A stretch of 6,612 bases of DNA from Hyphomicrobiaceae bacterium. Lineage in GTDB: Bacteria > Pseudomonadota > Alphaproteobacteria > Rhizobiales > Hyphomicrobiaceae. The notes beneath the pieces are model-generated. The model did no database searches, was not told where the DNA came from, and saw only the letters and a program-made list of their open reading frames with translations. This document shows, piece by piece, positions 1 to 5,018 of the stretch; the stretch's first letter is position 1, and every line of letters starts with the position of its first letter. The position numbers and the translations under genes were made by a program. The stretch lies in contig JAJFHI010000391.1 in NCBI GenBank assembly GCA_021775715.1, forward strand, positions 1 through 6,612. Direction: 5' to 3'.

Positions 1-96
1 TCCAGGCTAACGTCAGATTCAGGTACAGCGCTGGAGCGCGCGGCATTGATGGCCCAACGCCATGATGCAGTGCAGCGCACAGCAGGGGCGATGTGA
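1..96 (+). CDS. Possible 3' end of an upstream gene (31 codons, unidentified)
   Basis: Frame 1 is open from the window edge to a TGA at 94-96 and would encode the last 31 residues of a protein ending in RTAGAM. About 40 percent of its codons begin with G, as expected of a real coding frame; the other two plus frames hit stops sooner. A terminator-like hairpin starts 6 bases after the stop, which fits a gene end. I do not recognise the family. Local gene order in related bacteria would predict prmC here, but this tail does not resemble the PrmC C-termini I know. It could also be a chance open frame. Confidence 0.3.
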   Translation, partial: SRLTSDSGTALERAALMAQRHDAVQRTAGAM

Positions 97-101
97 TCCG
101 C

Positions 102-120
102 GGTCCCCATTTTTGGGACC
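102..120 (+). terminator. Terminator-like hairpin GGTCCC/GGGACC
   Basis: GGTCCC (102-107) and GGGACC (115-120) form a perfect 6-bp GC-rich stem with a 7-base T-rich loop. Only three T follow, so it is a weak intrinsic terminator at best. Its position directly after the TGA at 94-96 suggests it ends the upstream transcript. Confidence 0.4.
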
Positions 121-296
121 TTTGGCACAGACGCTTAAAAAAGAGACAGCTACGATCGTTTGTGGCTTCCGCTTTAATCAAATGGCCGTCGGTTTCACTC
201 TAGGAGTTTGGTGTGCATCGACGGTGTAAGCACAACGCAGGTGAAACATCTGCGGCTGTGACGGGGTTTATGCGTGAGACCAATGGAGCTGTCGGC

Positions 297-331
297 GAAG
301 GTCGGCACGGTTCGTAAAACGAAAGACCTTC
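297..331 (+). other. Strong two-part hairpin in the DUF4167 upstream region
   Basis: GAAGGTC (297-303) pairs perfectly with GACCTTC (325-331). Inside it, TTCGT (311-315) pairs with ACGAA (319-323) around an AAA loop. The two stems are separated by a 7-base bulge on the left and one A on the right, giving 12 pairs in all. It is the most stable-looking structure in the gap. No T run follows, so it does not look like a terminator. A regulatory RNA element is possible. Confidence 0.4.
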
Positions 332-345
332 TATTACGACGTCGT

Positions 346-376
346 GTGAATGACTTCACTATGTGAGTGACTTCAC
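346..376 (+). repeat. Two tandem 14-bp palindromes, 17-bp period
   Basis: GTGAATGACTTCAC (346-359) and GTGAGTGACTTCAC (363-376) differ at one base and are separated by TAT. Each is an inverted repeat (GTGAA/TTCAC in the first, GTGA/TCAC plus a G-T pair in the second) around the same TGAC centre. The arrangement fits a pair of operator sites for a dimeric regulator about 90-120 bp before the DUF4167 start. In RNA it would give two small hairpins with identical UGAC loops. The binding partner is unknown. Confidence 0.5.
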
Positions 377-415
377 AAGGGTAACGGCAAACGCAGCCAG
401 AACATGGTTTGCGTA

Positions 416-440
416 TGGCTCAAGCCAGTAGATTTTTTTT
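416..440 (+). terminator. Short hairpin followed by T8, just before DUF4167
   Basis: TGGC (416-419) and GCCA (424-427) form a 4-bp stem with a TCAA loop. Eight consecutive T (433-440) follow five bases later. The stem is short and the gap to the T run is longer than ideal, so termination would be weak. An upstream hairpin (391-414) and a second GCCA (396-399) offer alternative pairing for the same TGGC, as in attenuators. It could end an upstream RNA or attenuate DUF4167 transcription. Confidence 0.3.
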
Positions 441-459
441 AACAACAAGACGTGAGAAC

Positions 460-464
460 GGGAG
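460..464 (+). promoter_or_regulatory. Close-set ribosome binding site of DUF4167
   Basis: GGGAG ends only three bases before the ATG at 468, closer than the usual 5-9. The start is still preferred because the encoded N-terminus (MRQGQQNRRGRGRG) matches the family's usual beginning and no better in-frame start exists. Confidence 0.5.
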
Positions 465-467
465 CCC

Positions 468-1199
468 ATGAGGCAGGGACAACAAAATCGGCGTGGCCGT
501 GGTCGCGGTAGTAACAACAATAATAATAACAACAATAACAACCGCAACAAAAATCAGAACCCACTAACTCGGAGCTTTGAGAGCAACGGTCCCGATGTGA
601 AGATTCGTGGGACACCAGCGCATGTTGCTGAGAAGTATATTACTCTGGCGCGCGATGCCTTGTCGTCGAGCGATCCCGTGCTGGCAGAAAACTACTTGCA
701 ACACGCCGAGCATTACAACCGCATCATTATGACGTACCGCGAACAGCAGGTGCAGCAGGTGCAGCAGAACGGCGATGGACAGAACGGCAATGGCCGTCAC
801 GTTCCGTCGCAACAACCGCAGCCAGCCGGGCACGAGGCGGATGCCTACAGCGAAGATGCCACGCAAGCAGCGTCTGTAAATGTAGATGCCGCAGCCGCAG
901 CCGAATCAGGGGCTGGTGCGGAATCTGAACCACCACCGTCGCGGGCGCGGTCATCGCAACCACGTGAGCCACGCGCTCCTCGCGGAAATGCACGGCCACG
1001 AAGAGCCAAGCCTGCGAATGCGGACGGTGGGGCTGCAAAAGGACGATCGAGCGATCCAGAAAATTTCGGCGCCGAAGCTGATCAACCAGAATTCTTACGT
1101 CGTCCGGTTCGCCGTCGTACTCGCACGACGACTGCCGCTGGCGAGGGTGATCAACCCGTTGTCGAAACTGCATCAACGGACGATGCCGGCGCCGAATAA
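468..1199 (+). CDS. DUF4167 domain-containing protein
   Basis: A 243-residue protein of unknown biochemical role. It starts with a basic RG-rich segment (residues 8-14), then ten Asn in a row (16-25). The conserved DUF4167 core follows at about 31-95, with the hallmark stretches SNGPDVKIRG (39-48), AEKY (54-57) and AENYLQHAEHY (73-83). The rest is low complexity: a Gln-rich patch including two VQQ copies, an Ala-rich run near 140, and Arg/Pro-rich basic segments. A basic cluster near the C-terminus (FLRRPVRRRTR) also occurs in relatives. The charge pattern and RG motif suggest nucleic acid or ribosome binding, but that is inference. I know the family only from Alphaproteobacteria, where it commonly precedes clpB. 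Here clpB lies about 3.9 kb downstream. No signal peptide or membrane segment is visible. Confidence 0.95.
   Translation: MRQGQQNRRGRGRGSNNNNNNNNNNRNKNQNPLTRSFESNGPDVKIRGTPAHVAEKYITLARDALSSSDPVLAENYLQHAEHYNRIIMTYREQQVQQVQQNGDGQNGNGRHVPSQQPQPAGHEADAYSEDATQAASVNVDAAAAAESGAGAESEPPPSRARSSQPREPRAPRGNARPRRAKPANADGGAAKGRSSDPENFGAEADQPEFLRRPVRRRTRTTTAAGEGDQPVVETASTDDAGAE
513..542 (+). repeat. AAC/AAT trinucleotide repeat (ten Asn codons)
   Basis: Ten consecutive AAY codons (a mix of AAC and AAT) encode Asn 16-25 of the DUF4167 protein. Replication slippage would change the tract length in frame without breaking the gene. Asn-rich tracts at this position are common in the family. Confidence 0.8.
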
Positions 1200-1279
1200 G
1201 AACGAACCGCAAATGTATTGGGTTTGGTAGTGACGTTGTGGTGAATTACAGCGTTTGCGAGGCTGTGTGTTCGGTATGG

Positions 1280-1293
1280 GGGGCGTTCGCCCC
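1280..1293 (+). other. GC-rich hairpin downstream of DUF4167
   Basis: GGGGC (1280-1284) pairs with GCCCC (1289-1293) around a GTTC loop, about 80 bp after the DUF4167 stop. No T run follows on either strand, so it is not a standard intrinsic terminator, though it may help end transcription or protect the 3' end. The remainder of 1200-1438 shows nothing else I can name. Confidence 0.3.
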
Positions 1294-1438
1294 TGTGTCG
1301 AATGAGGGTTGCTGTGGGCATTGGTGCCGTTGGTTTGAAAGCGGTCTTGGACATGCGTCTAAATCGCCGGTCTGGGATGGGACAAATGCGGCCGTTCGTA
1401 TGCGTATCCATCTGCAAGGCCATAAACGACAGACACGC

Positions 1439-1822
1439 TTAGAACATGCCATTGTCGTGCGCGCTTTCGCTAGGTAACGTCTGGAGCACATCCCAGTGTT
1501 CGACAATCTTACCGTCGGCGTCGAAACGAAAAATGTCGATTCCGGCGTATTCCAGATCTTCGGGCCAAATTTGGTGGCAGTGCAGAACAACCAGATTGTC
1601 CTCCGCAATCGTACGCTTGATGACCACTCTTTTGCCTGGATATTCGCGGGCCATCTTTTTGAAGTAGGTGACGAAACCATCCTTGCCGGTCTTCACGTGC
1701 GGATTATGTTGCATGTATTCCGCCCCGACAAATGTCTCGATCGCCCGTTCCGGCTCACAGTCGTTGAACATCATCTCATAAAACGCGATTGCGTTTCGTC
1801 GGTTCCTGTCGGTTTGCTTCAT
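1439..1822 (-). CDS. SnoaL-like (NTF2-fold) protein, cytoplasmic
   Basis: A 127-residue protein of the SnoaL-like/NTF2-fold superfamily, closest to the group annotated as predicted SnoaL-like aldol-condensation-catalysing enzymes (COG4922 type). Supporting motifs are YMQHNPHVKTG (36-46), IDIFRFDADGK (95-105) and EHWDVLQ (108-114), in the order usual for these small alpha+beta-barrel proteins. The length is typical. There is no signal peptide, so it should be cytoplasmic. The ATG at 1822 follows a GAGAGAG purine run (1830-1836) with 7-base spacing. It lies 88 bp downstream of a related exported protein on the same strand and shares its QHNP and EHWDVL motifs, which suggests an old duplication. 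The substrate cannot be told; members range from cyclases to non-enzymatic ligand binders. Confidence 0.9.
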   Translation of the reverse strand: MKQTDRNRRNAIAFYEMMFNDCEPERAIETFVGAEYMQHNPHVKTGKDGFVTYFKKMAREYPGKRVVIKRTIAEDNLVVLHCHQIWPEDLEYAGIDIFRFDADGKIVEHWDVLQTLPSESAHDNGMF

Positions 1823-1864
1823 TGAGTATCTCTCTCGCTTTTGGCGTTTCTCAAGGAAAGCCCC

Positions 1865-1885
1865 GGGCAGCAGTCAAAGCCGCCC
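1865..1885 (-). terminator. Possible weak terminator between the two SnoaL-like genes
   Basis: Read on the minus strand, GGGCGGC (1885-1879) pairs with GCTGCCC (1871-1865) around a 7-base loop: seven pairs, including one G-T. It starts about 25 bases after the stop of the upstream gene. The following bases are GGGG then a broken T stretch, so termination would be partial. It may lower, rather than block, readthrough into the cytoplasmic paralogue. Confidence 0.35.
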
Positions 1886-1910
1886 GACGCCCTCGGCTCT
1901 TGGCTCTTGG

Positions 1911-2387
1911 CTATTTTATCACCTCGAGCTGCTTGAACAGCCCGTAAACGTCAAGAACATCCCAATGTTCTGCGAGCTTGCCGTCCTGCACGCGGAAGAT
2001 ATCGACGGCATCGAATTTGTAGGCTTTGCCTGTTGCAGGGATGCCGAGCCATTCACCTTTGTGGGTGCCGGAATACGTGCCGTAGGCCCAAACTTTGTCA
2101 CCTTCAGATGCGATTTTCTTGAGTTCGTATTTGAAGTCTGGTGAGGCTTTGAACCAAGCCTCAAAGAACCTCTGGAAGCCTCCGCTGCCTTGCTCGACAA
2201 GCGGATTGTGCTGGATGTAGTCTTCGGTCATGAGGTCGGGCAGACGCGAAAAGTCCTTCTCAGCGAATATTACCTTACCGAAATCACCGAGAACGGCCTT
2301 TGGGTCTTTTTCTGCTGCAAAAGCGCTCGTCACGGCTGTGACACCCAAAATAAGGGATGCAAGCGCTACCAAGATTGTTTTGATCAT
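1911..2387 (-). CDS. Exported SnoaL-like (NTF2-fold) protein
   Basis: A 158-residue SnoaL-like/NTF2-fold protein with an N-terminal signal peptide: Lys3, a hydrophobic stretch from about residue 4 to 19, and a probable cleavage after the AFA at 22-24. The mature protein should be periplasmic or secreted. Family motifs are YIQHNP (57-62), VDIFRVQDGK (128-137) and EHWDVLDV (140-147). The frame extends upstream to an ATG at 2429, but the start at 2387 is chosen for two reasons: AGGAA (2396-2400) sits 8 bases before it, and the signal peptide then begins at residue 1. It is divergent from an HxlR-type regulator, a layout that usually means control by that regulator. The downstream cytoplasmic relative may be co-transcribed. 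Ligand or reaction is unknown. Confidence 0.9.
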   Translation of the reverse strand: MIKTILVALASLILGVTAVTSAFAAEKDPKAVLGDFGKVIFAEKDFSRLPDLMTEDYIQHNPLVEQGSGGFQRFFEAWFKASPDFKYELKKIASEGDKVWAYGTYSGTHKGEWLGIPATGKAYKFDAVDIFRVQDGKLAEHWDVLDVYGLFKQLEVIK

Positions 2388-2395
2388 TTCTAGGG

Positions 2396-2400
2396 TTCCT
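2396..2400 (-). promoter_or_regulatory. Ribosome binding site fixing the start at 2387
   Basis: AGGAA on the minus strand, 8 bases before the ATG at 2387. It supports this start over the in-frame ATG at 2429, which would bury the signal peptide behind 14 extra residues. Confidence 0.7.
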
Positions 2401-2447
2401 TGCTTTCGCCTGGCGGATCGTGCCGGCAAAGTTCAGATAGCAAAGAT

Positions 2448-2501
2448 GGTAACTATATTGAAGAAGGCACCTTTGAGTGGTATAAGTACATAAAAGTAAC
2501 C
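2448..2501. promoter_or_regulatory. Candidate HxlR operator: paired GTAAC half-sites
   Basis: GGTAACT (2448-2454) and AGTAACC (2495-2501) form an inverted pair with one mismatch; GTAAC itself recurs directly at 2449-2453 and 2496-2500. The left copy overlaps a minus-strand TATAGT (2457-2452) that could be the -10 box of the exported SnoaL-like gene. The right copy covers the expected start point of the regulator's own transcript. Such placement would let one regulator control both directions. The assignment is inference. Confidence 0.4.
2458..2486 (+). promoter_or_regulatory. Sigma-70-type promoter of the HxlR gene
   Basis: TTGAAG (2458-2463) and TATAAG (2481-2486) are separated by exactly 17 bases and match the consensus at 4/6 and 5/6 positions. 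Transcription would begin near 2493, giving a leader of only about 20 bases before the GTG start, with AGGAG (2503-2507) inside it. Confidence 0.6.
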
Positions 2502-2514
2502 TAGGAGCGGAATC

Positions 2515-2877
2515 GTGAAGTGGAACCCTTATGCTGCTGAATGTCCAACACGTCAGCTTCTTGATCGGATCTCAAACAAATGGGTCGTGTTGATCCTTGG
2601 CCTGCTCGTTGACGGACCAAAGCGATTTAGCGTTTTGAAGAGGGAAATTGATGGAATCTCTCAAAAGATGCTCTCACAGACTTTGCGTAATTTGGAGCAT
2701 GACGGGCTGCTTACCCGCCGTGCTTTTCCAACCGTTCCGGTGACTGTTGAGTACGAGCTGACGCCATTGGGACAAAGTCTGAATGTTGCCGTGGATCCAT
2801 TGAGAAAGTGGGCGACGGGGAACATGACAAAAGTGTTTCGTGCACGTGAGCGTGTGGAGTGCCGGACGTCCGAATAA
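2515..2877 (+). CDS. HxlR-family winged helix-turn-helix transcriptional regulator
   Basis: A 120-residue DNA-binding protein that covers the family's usual length. The HxlR domain runs from about residue 10 to 105. Family landmarks are CP (10-11), a helix ending in NKWVVLIL (21-28), RFSVLKREIDGIS (37-49), the recognition-helix region KMLSQTLRNLEHDGLLTR (51-68), the wing VPVTVEYELTPLG (74-86) and a late Trp in the dimerisation helix. Cys10 sits where relatives such as YodB and HypR carry their redox- or electrophile-sensing cysteine, so reactive compounds are a possible signal. The start is GTG, with AGGAG seven bases upstream. It is divergent from the exported SnoaL-like gene, the probable target, and probably regulates itself too. 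It is convergent to the sulfotransferase gene. Confidence 0.95.
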   Translation: MKWNPYAAECPTRQLLDRISNKWVVLILGLLVDGPKRFSVLKREIDGISQKMLSQTLRNLEHDGLLTRRAFPTVPVTVEYELTPLGQSLNVAVDPLRKWATGNMTKVFRARERVECRTSE

Positions 2878-2948
2878 ATCCAACAGGATGACACAACGGA
2901 TGCGGTTGGTCGTCGCGCAGTCACCGCAATTATTCTTGGGCTGCGGGC

Positions 2949-2978
2949 GCGGGGGATGGTTCGAGCCACCGGCCCCGC
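2949..2978. other. GC-rich hairpin between convergent genes
   Basis: GCGGGG (2949-2954) pairs with CCCCGC (2973-2978), and inside it TGGT (2957-2960) pairs with GCCA (2965-2968) around TCGA. It lies between the stops of the HxlR and sulfotransferase genes. No T run follows on either strand, so a role as a shared transcription end is only possible. Confidence 0.3.
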
Positions 2979-2996
2979 TCACGCTAGTGCAGTCTC

Positions 2997-3908
2997 CTAC
3001 AACCCCTTACCTGTTGCCAACCAGTTGGCGCACTCTTCGCCGAGTTCTTCAAGCGCCTTCGCTTCATATTTCGCAACATCTTCATCGGACAGCATGTTGT
3101 GCCAGCGGCCGTTAGTGCCTTTGTTGATGAAGGTTTTCGCGCCGCCGTCCCAGAAACCGCCGCCCAACGGCGTAGCAGATGCTCCGTTTTCTTTCATGTA
3201 GTCGAAGCTGCAGTGCTTGAGTATCGCGGGCCACTTTTCTTCATTGATGGGGATCTCCAGAAATTCGGCGATTTTGCGAATTTCACCCGGCATGTCGGCT
3301 TTCATGTTCGCGAAATGAACCATATGAACGTTTGGAAGGTCTCTGATTTCCCACCACGTCCGAATGTTTTCCCAGAACGGCCAGTATGGGTGCCCGTCTT
3401 TTTCCAACCAGACCCGGAAGTAATCGACGGGATTATCGGCGGGTGGTTTTTCAAATGGAGGGCCAACGCGCCCAGGCGAGTCGTTGACTGCGGCATAGTA
3501 ATTTTCGTTGGCGTTGATGTGATGGTTGAACCAGCTCCAGGCGACGTCACGGCCATCGCGGGCAATGTAGATGTATTTCGCTTTCGGCGAAAAGACGATG
3601 GCATCCACTGGGAGGTGGGTCTTCAGGAACCGCCGGTGCGTTTGTGCCTCGATTTCCGGCAGCTTCACTTCTTTTGGCGGAACACGCAGATCAAGCCATG
3701 GCGACATTTCAGCGGTTGGCAGACCTTCTTCGCCGTCGAACAGAAGCTGGCTAACAATCTGCTGCGTCCAGGTCGTGCCGGACTTAGCATAGGTGCTAAT
3801 GATGATGTCGTCGTCGCGAAACTTGTAGTCATTCCAAAATGTCGAATCGAAATGGTGACTTTGCATTTCGCGTGTTTTCACTGGCCAGTTTGGCTCTGAC
3901 GAATTCAT
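2997..3908 (-). CDS. PAPS-dependent sulfotransferase domain protein
   Basis: A 303-residue cytosolic-type sulfotransferase that would move the sulfuryl group from PAPS to a hydroxyl or amine acceptor. The 5'-phosphosulfate loop is TYAKSGTTW (39-47). The catalytic-base region is KTHLP (96-100, His98). The 3'-phosphate site is ARDGRDVAWSW (116-126, Arg117 and Ser125), and the C-terminal PAPS-binding motif is KGTNGRW (263-269). Length is normal for the family and all key residues are present. The frame is open upstream to an ATG at 4043. The start at 3908 is preferred because family similarity begins at WPVKTREM soon after it, and GGGAG precedes it. The extra 45 residues of the longer form look non-coding. 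There is no signal peptide. The acceptor cannot be deduced. It is co-directional with the MOSC gene, 236 bp downstream of it. Confidence 0.93.
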   Translation of the reverse strand: MNSSEPNWPVKTREMQSHHFDSTFWNDYKFRDDDIIISTYAKSGTTWTQQIVSQLLFDGEEGLPTAEMSPWLDLRVPPKEVKLPEIEAQTHRRFLKTHLPVDAIVFSPKAKYIYIARDGRDVAWSWFNHHINANENYYAAVNDSPGRVGPPFEKPPADNPVDYFRVWLEKDGHPYWPFWENIRTWWEIRDLPNVHMVHFANMKADMPGEIRKIAEFLEIPINEEKWPAILKHCSFDYMKENGASATPLGGGFWDGGAKTFINKGTNGRWHNMLSDEDVAKYEAKALEELGEECANWLATGKGL

Positions 3909-3918
3909 TCTTGAGTTT

Positions 3919-3923
3919 CTCCC
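3919..3923 (-). promoter_or_regulatory. Ribosome binding site supporting the 3908 start
   Basis: GGGAG on the minus strand, ten bases before the ATG at 3908. The spacing is slightly long but usable, and favours the 303-residue form over the 348-residue one. Confidence 0.5.
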
Positions 3924-4078
3924 AGGTTTCGATTTTTGTCGGCGCGCCGTCGCGCTCTTTTCAATGGTGGACAATAAGCGACGAGTGATGTTGCACAAGA
4001 CCATAAAATGACATTTGCGGGGCTGCCAATCCGGCACCAACACCTAGTCTTATAATGTCGGGGCAATTTGGGCGGTCC

Positions 4079-4094
4079 TTTCGCAGGTGCGAAA
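4079..4094. other. Perfect 6-bp inverted repeat TTTCGC/GCGAAA
   Basis: TTTCGC (4079-4084) and GCGAAA (4089-4094) flank AGGT, between the MOSC stop and the sulfotransferase start. On the minus strand no T run follows the stem, so it is not a clear terminator for the MOSC gene. It could be a protein-binding site. Confidence 0.3.
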
Positions 4095-4144
4095 TGATGC
4101 TGTGCGTGACCGAAGTTTCTAGCAAGGAAGTCTTCCGCAACCGC

Positions 4145-4912
4145 TCACTTGCTGAAAATATCCCCTACAGCCAGCGTGCCGGGCTCTTGGATCGTTGCGT
4201 AAATGCCAAAATCGGTGTGGCTCCAGGTCCGTTCGAGCACGGCAGGTATTGCAAGGTCGCGGGCGCCGGTTTCGGGGTCAACGTTGGTTGCTGCACAACG
4301 CATGGTGCGGTCGAGGCCACGGAGTTTGATGCCGCCGATCTGAAAATCTTTGCCAACCAGATCAAACTCCGACCTGGGCGCAAGGCCGTCGATATGGATG
4401 TTGGCGCGAAATCGTAGAGCGTGAACCGGCTTGCCGACGGCGCGTTCAAGGTCACGCAGTGAGGCGAGGTTGATGATGTGCACGCACTTGGCGGCGACGT
4501 CGGAAAAGCTGTGACCGTCGGCGCGCATGATCTTCGGCGCGCCGCGCAAACTGTCTTTCATGTAGGCGCCAAGAAACTGTTCGATCATCTGGCGGCCAAG
4601 CTGTGTCGTAAGCTGGCCGCGCGCAATTTGTTTGCCGTCGCGCTTTATTGTCAGCGTGTCGGTGCCTGTGTCGAATTCCGTTTCCAGTGTCGCAAGACGC
4701 TCGTCGCGCATCAGCATCAGGAAGTTGATTTTCGGTAGATGCCTCGGCGCTTCCGGATCGAAACGTCCGGAGCCGTTTTCGATGGCCCAGGCCCGGTCTG
4801 CGGGGAGAGTTGCACCGGCCTCCACATCGATTTTGTCCAGCCGCTCCGGTGACAGCCCCTTCACTGGATAACGATAAATGTCAATGACTTCTGTGCTTGT
4901 TCCGCTGCTCAT
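4145..4912 (-). CDS. MOSC domain-containing protein (YcbX/mARC-like)
   Basis: A 255-residue protein with the two-part layout of the MOSC/mARC-like group. An N-terminal beta-barrel domain carries YRYPVKGLSPE (13-23) and ADRAW (38-42). A C-terminal MOSC domain carries RFRANIHIDG (167-176) and the conserved cysteine in RCAATNVDPETG (Cys206), the residue expected to bind molybdenum cofactor. Related proteins such as YcbX and mARC reduce N-hydroxylated compounds with help from an electron donor; whether this one does is inference. No signal peptide, ferredoxin domain or partner reductase is visible, so any electron donor must lie elsewhere. The ATG at 4912 has only a weak purine-rich site before it. 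It is divergent from clpB and upstream of the sulfotransferase on the same strand. Confidence 0.92.
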   Translation of the reverse strand: MSSGTSTEVIDIYRYPVKGLSPERLDKIDVEAGATLPADRAWAIENGSGRFDPEAPRHLPKINFLMLMRDERLATLETEFDTGTDTLTIKRDGKQIARGQLTTQLGRQMIEQFLGAYMKDSLRGAPKIMRADGHSFSDVAAKCVHIINLASLRDLERAVGKPVHALRFRANIHIDGLAPRSEFDLVGKDFQIGGIKLRGLDRTMRCAATNVDPETGARDLAIPAVLERTWSHTDFGIYATIQEPGTLAVGDIFSK

Positions 4913-5000
4913 ATCATGTGCTCAATCGTAGAGGTATCGGATCGGAAAAAACTTGGGGGCTGACCCTCTTTATTTTGCGCTTGCCTATCCCATATCACAG

Positions 5001-5018
5001 TGTGGTGAACTTGTGGTG
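5001..5018. repeat. TGTGGTG direct repeat upstream of clpB
   Basis: TGTGGTG occurs at 5001-5007 and 5012-5018, one helical turn (11 bp) apart, in the 213-bp gap between the divergent MOSC and clpB genes. It could be a tandem activator or repressor site, but two 7-mers are weak evidence. Confidence 0.25.

Larger units (their letters stand above)
97..467 (+). other. 371-bp gap before DUF4167, dense in inverted repeats; no gene recognised
   Basis: No convincing coding frame is visible; two 15-codon frames (182-229 and 270-317) are the best small candidates. The stretch holds many inverted repeats in one run. These are CCGTCG/CGACGG (186-191 with 219-224), an 8-bp stem with an AAA loop (236-254), a two-part hairpin (297-331), the perfect palindrome ACGACGTCGT (336-345), two tandem 14-bp palindromes (346-376), ACGCA/TGCGT (391-395 with 410-414), and a short hairpin before eight T (416-440). 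This could be a long structured 5' leader of the DUF4167 mRNA, a separate small RNA ending at the T run, or a set of protein-binding sites. I could not pick a confident sigma-70 promoter in it. Confidence 0.4.

Noticed and set aside
182..229. 15-codon plus-strand frame
   Set aside because: No ribosome site before the ATG; likely chance.
727..1230. Long frames on both strands overlapping DUF4167
   Set aside because: Arg- and His-rich products typical of shadow frames of a low-complexity GC-rich gene; the DUF4167 frame carries the conserved core.
1238..1477. 79-codon plus-strand frame starting with GTG after DUF4167
   Set aside because: No ribosome site, unusual Cys/Trp-rich composition, and its end overlaps the SnoaL-like gene on the other strand.
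1496..1825. 109-codon plus-strand open frame
   Set aside because: Antisense to the cytoplasmic SnoaL-like gene; no family features.
1894..1911. Tandem GGCTCTT copies
   Set aside because: Only two copies of 7 bases just after a stop codon; too short to suggest a function.
2949..2980. tRNA-like T-arm (GGTTCGAGCC)
   Set aside because: The stem bases flanking TTCGAG do not pair as a T-arm, and no acceptor, D or anticodon arms are present.
3099..3899. 266-codon plus-strand open frame
   Set aside because: It lies antisense to the sulfotransferase, whose minus-strand frame has every family motif; the plus-strand protein has no recognisable domain.
3909..4043. 45-residue N-terminal extension of the sulfotransferase
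   Set aside because: The frame is open, but the family homology starts after Met at 3908, which also has a ribosome site; the extension looks non-coding.
4051..4056. Perfect TATAAT on the plus strand
   Set aside because: No -35 box at a proper distance and no plus-strand gene downstream before clpB, 1 kb away.
4952..4975. RpoH-like promoter for clpB (CTTG plus a T-rich -10)
   Set aside because: The spacing after CTTG is only 13 bases and the -10 match is imperfect, so it is not convincing.
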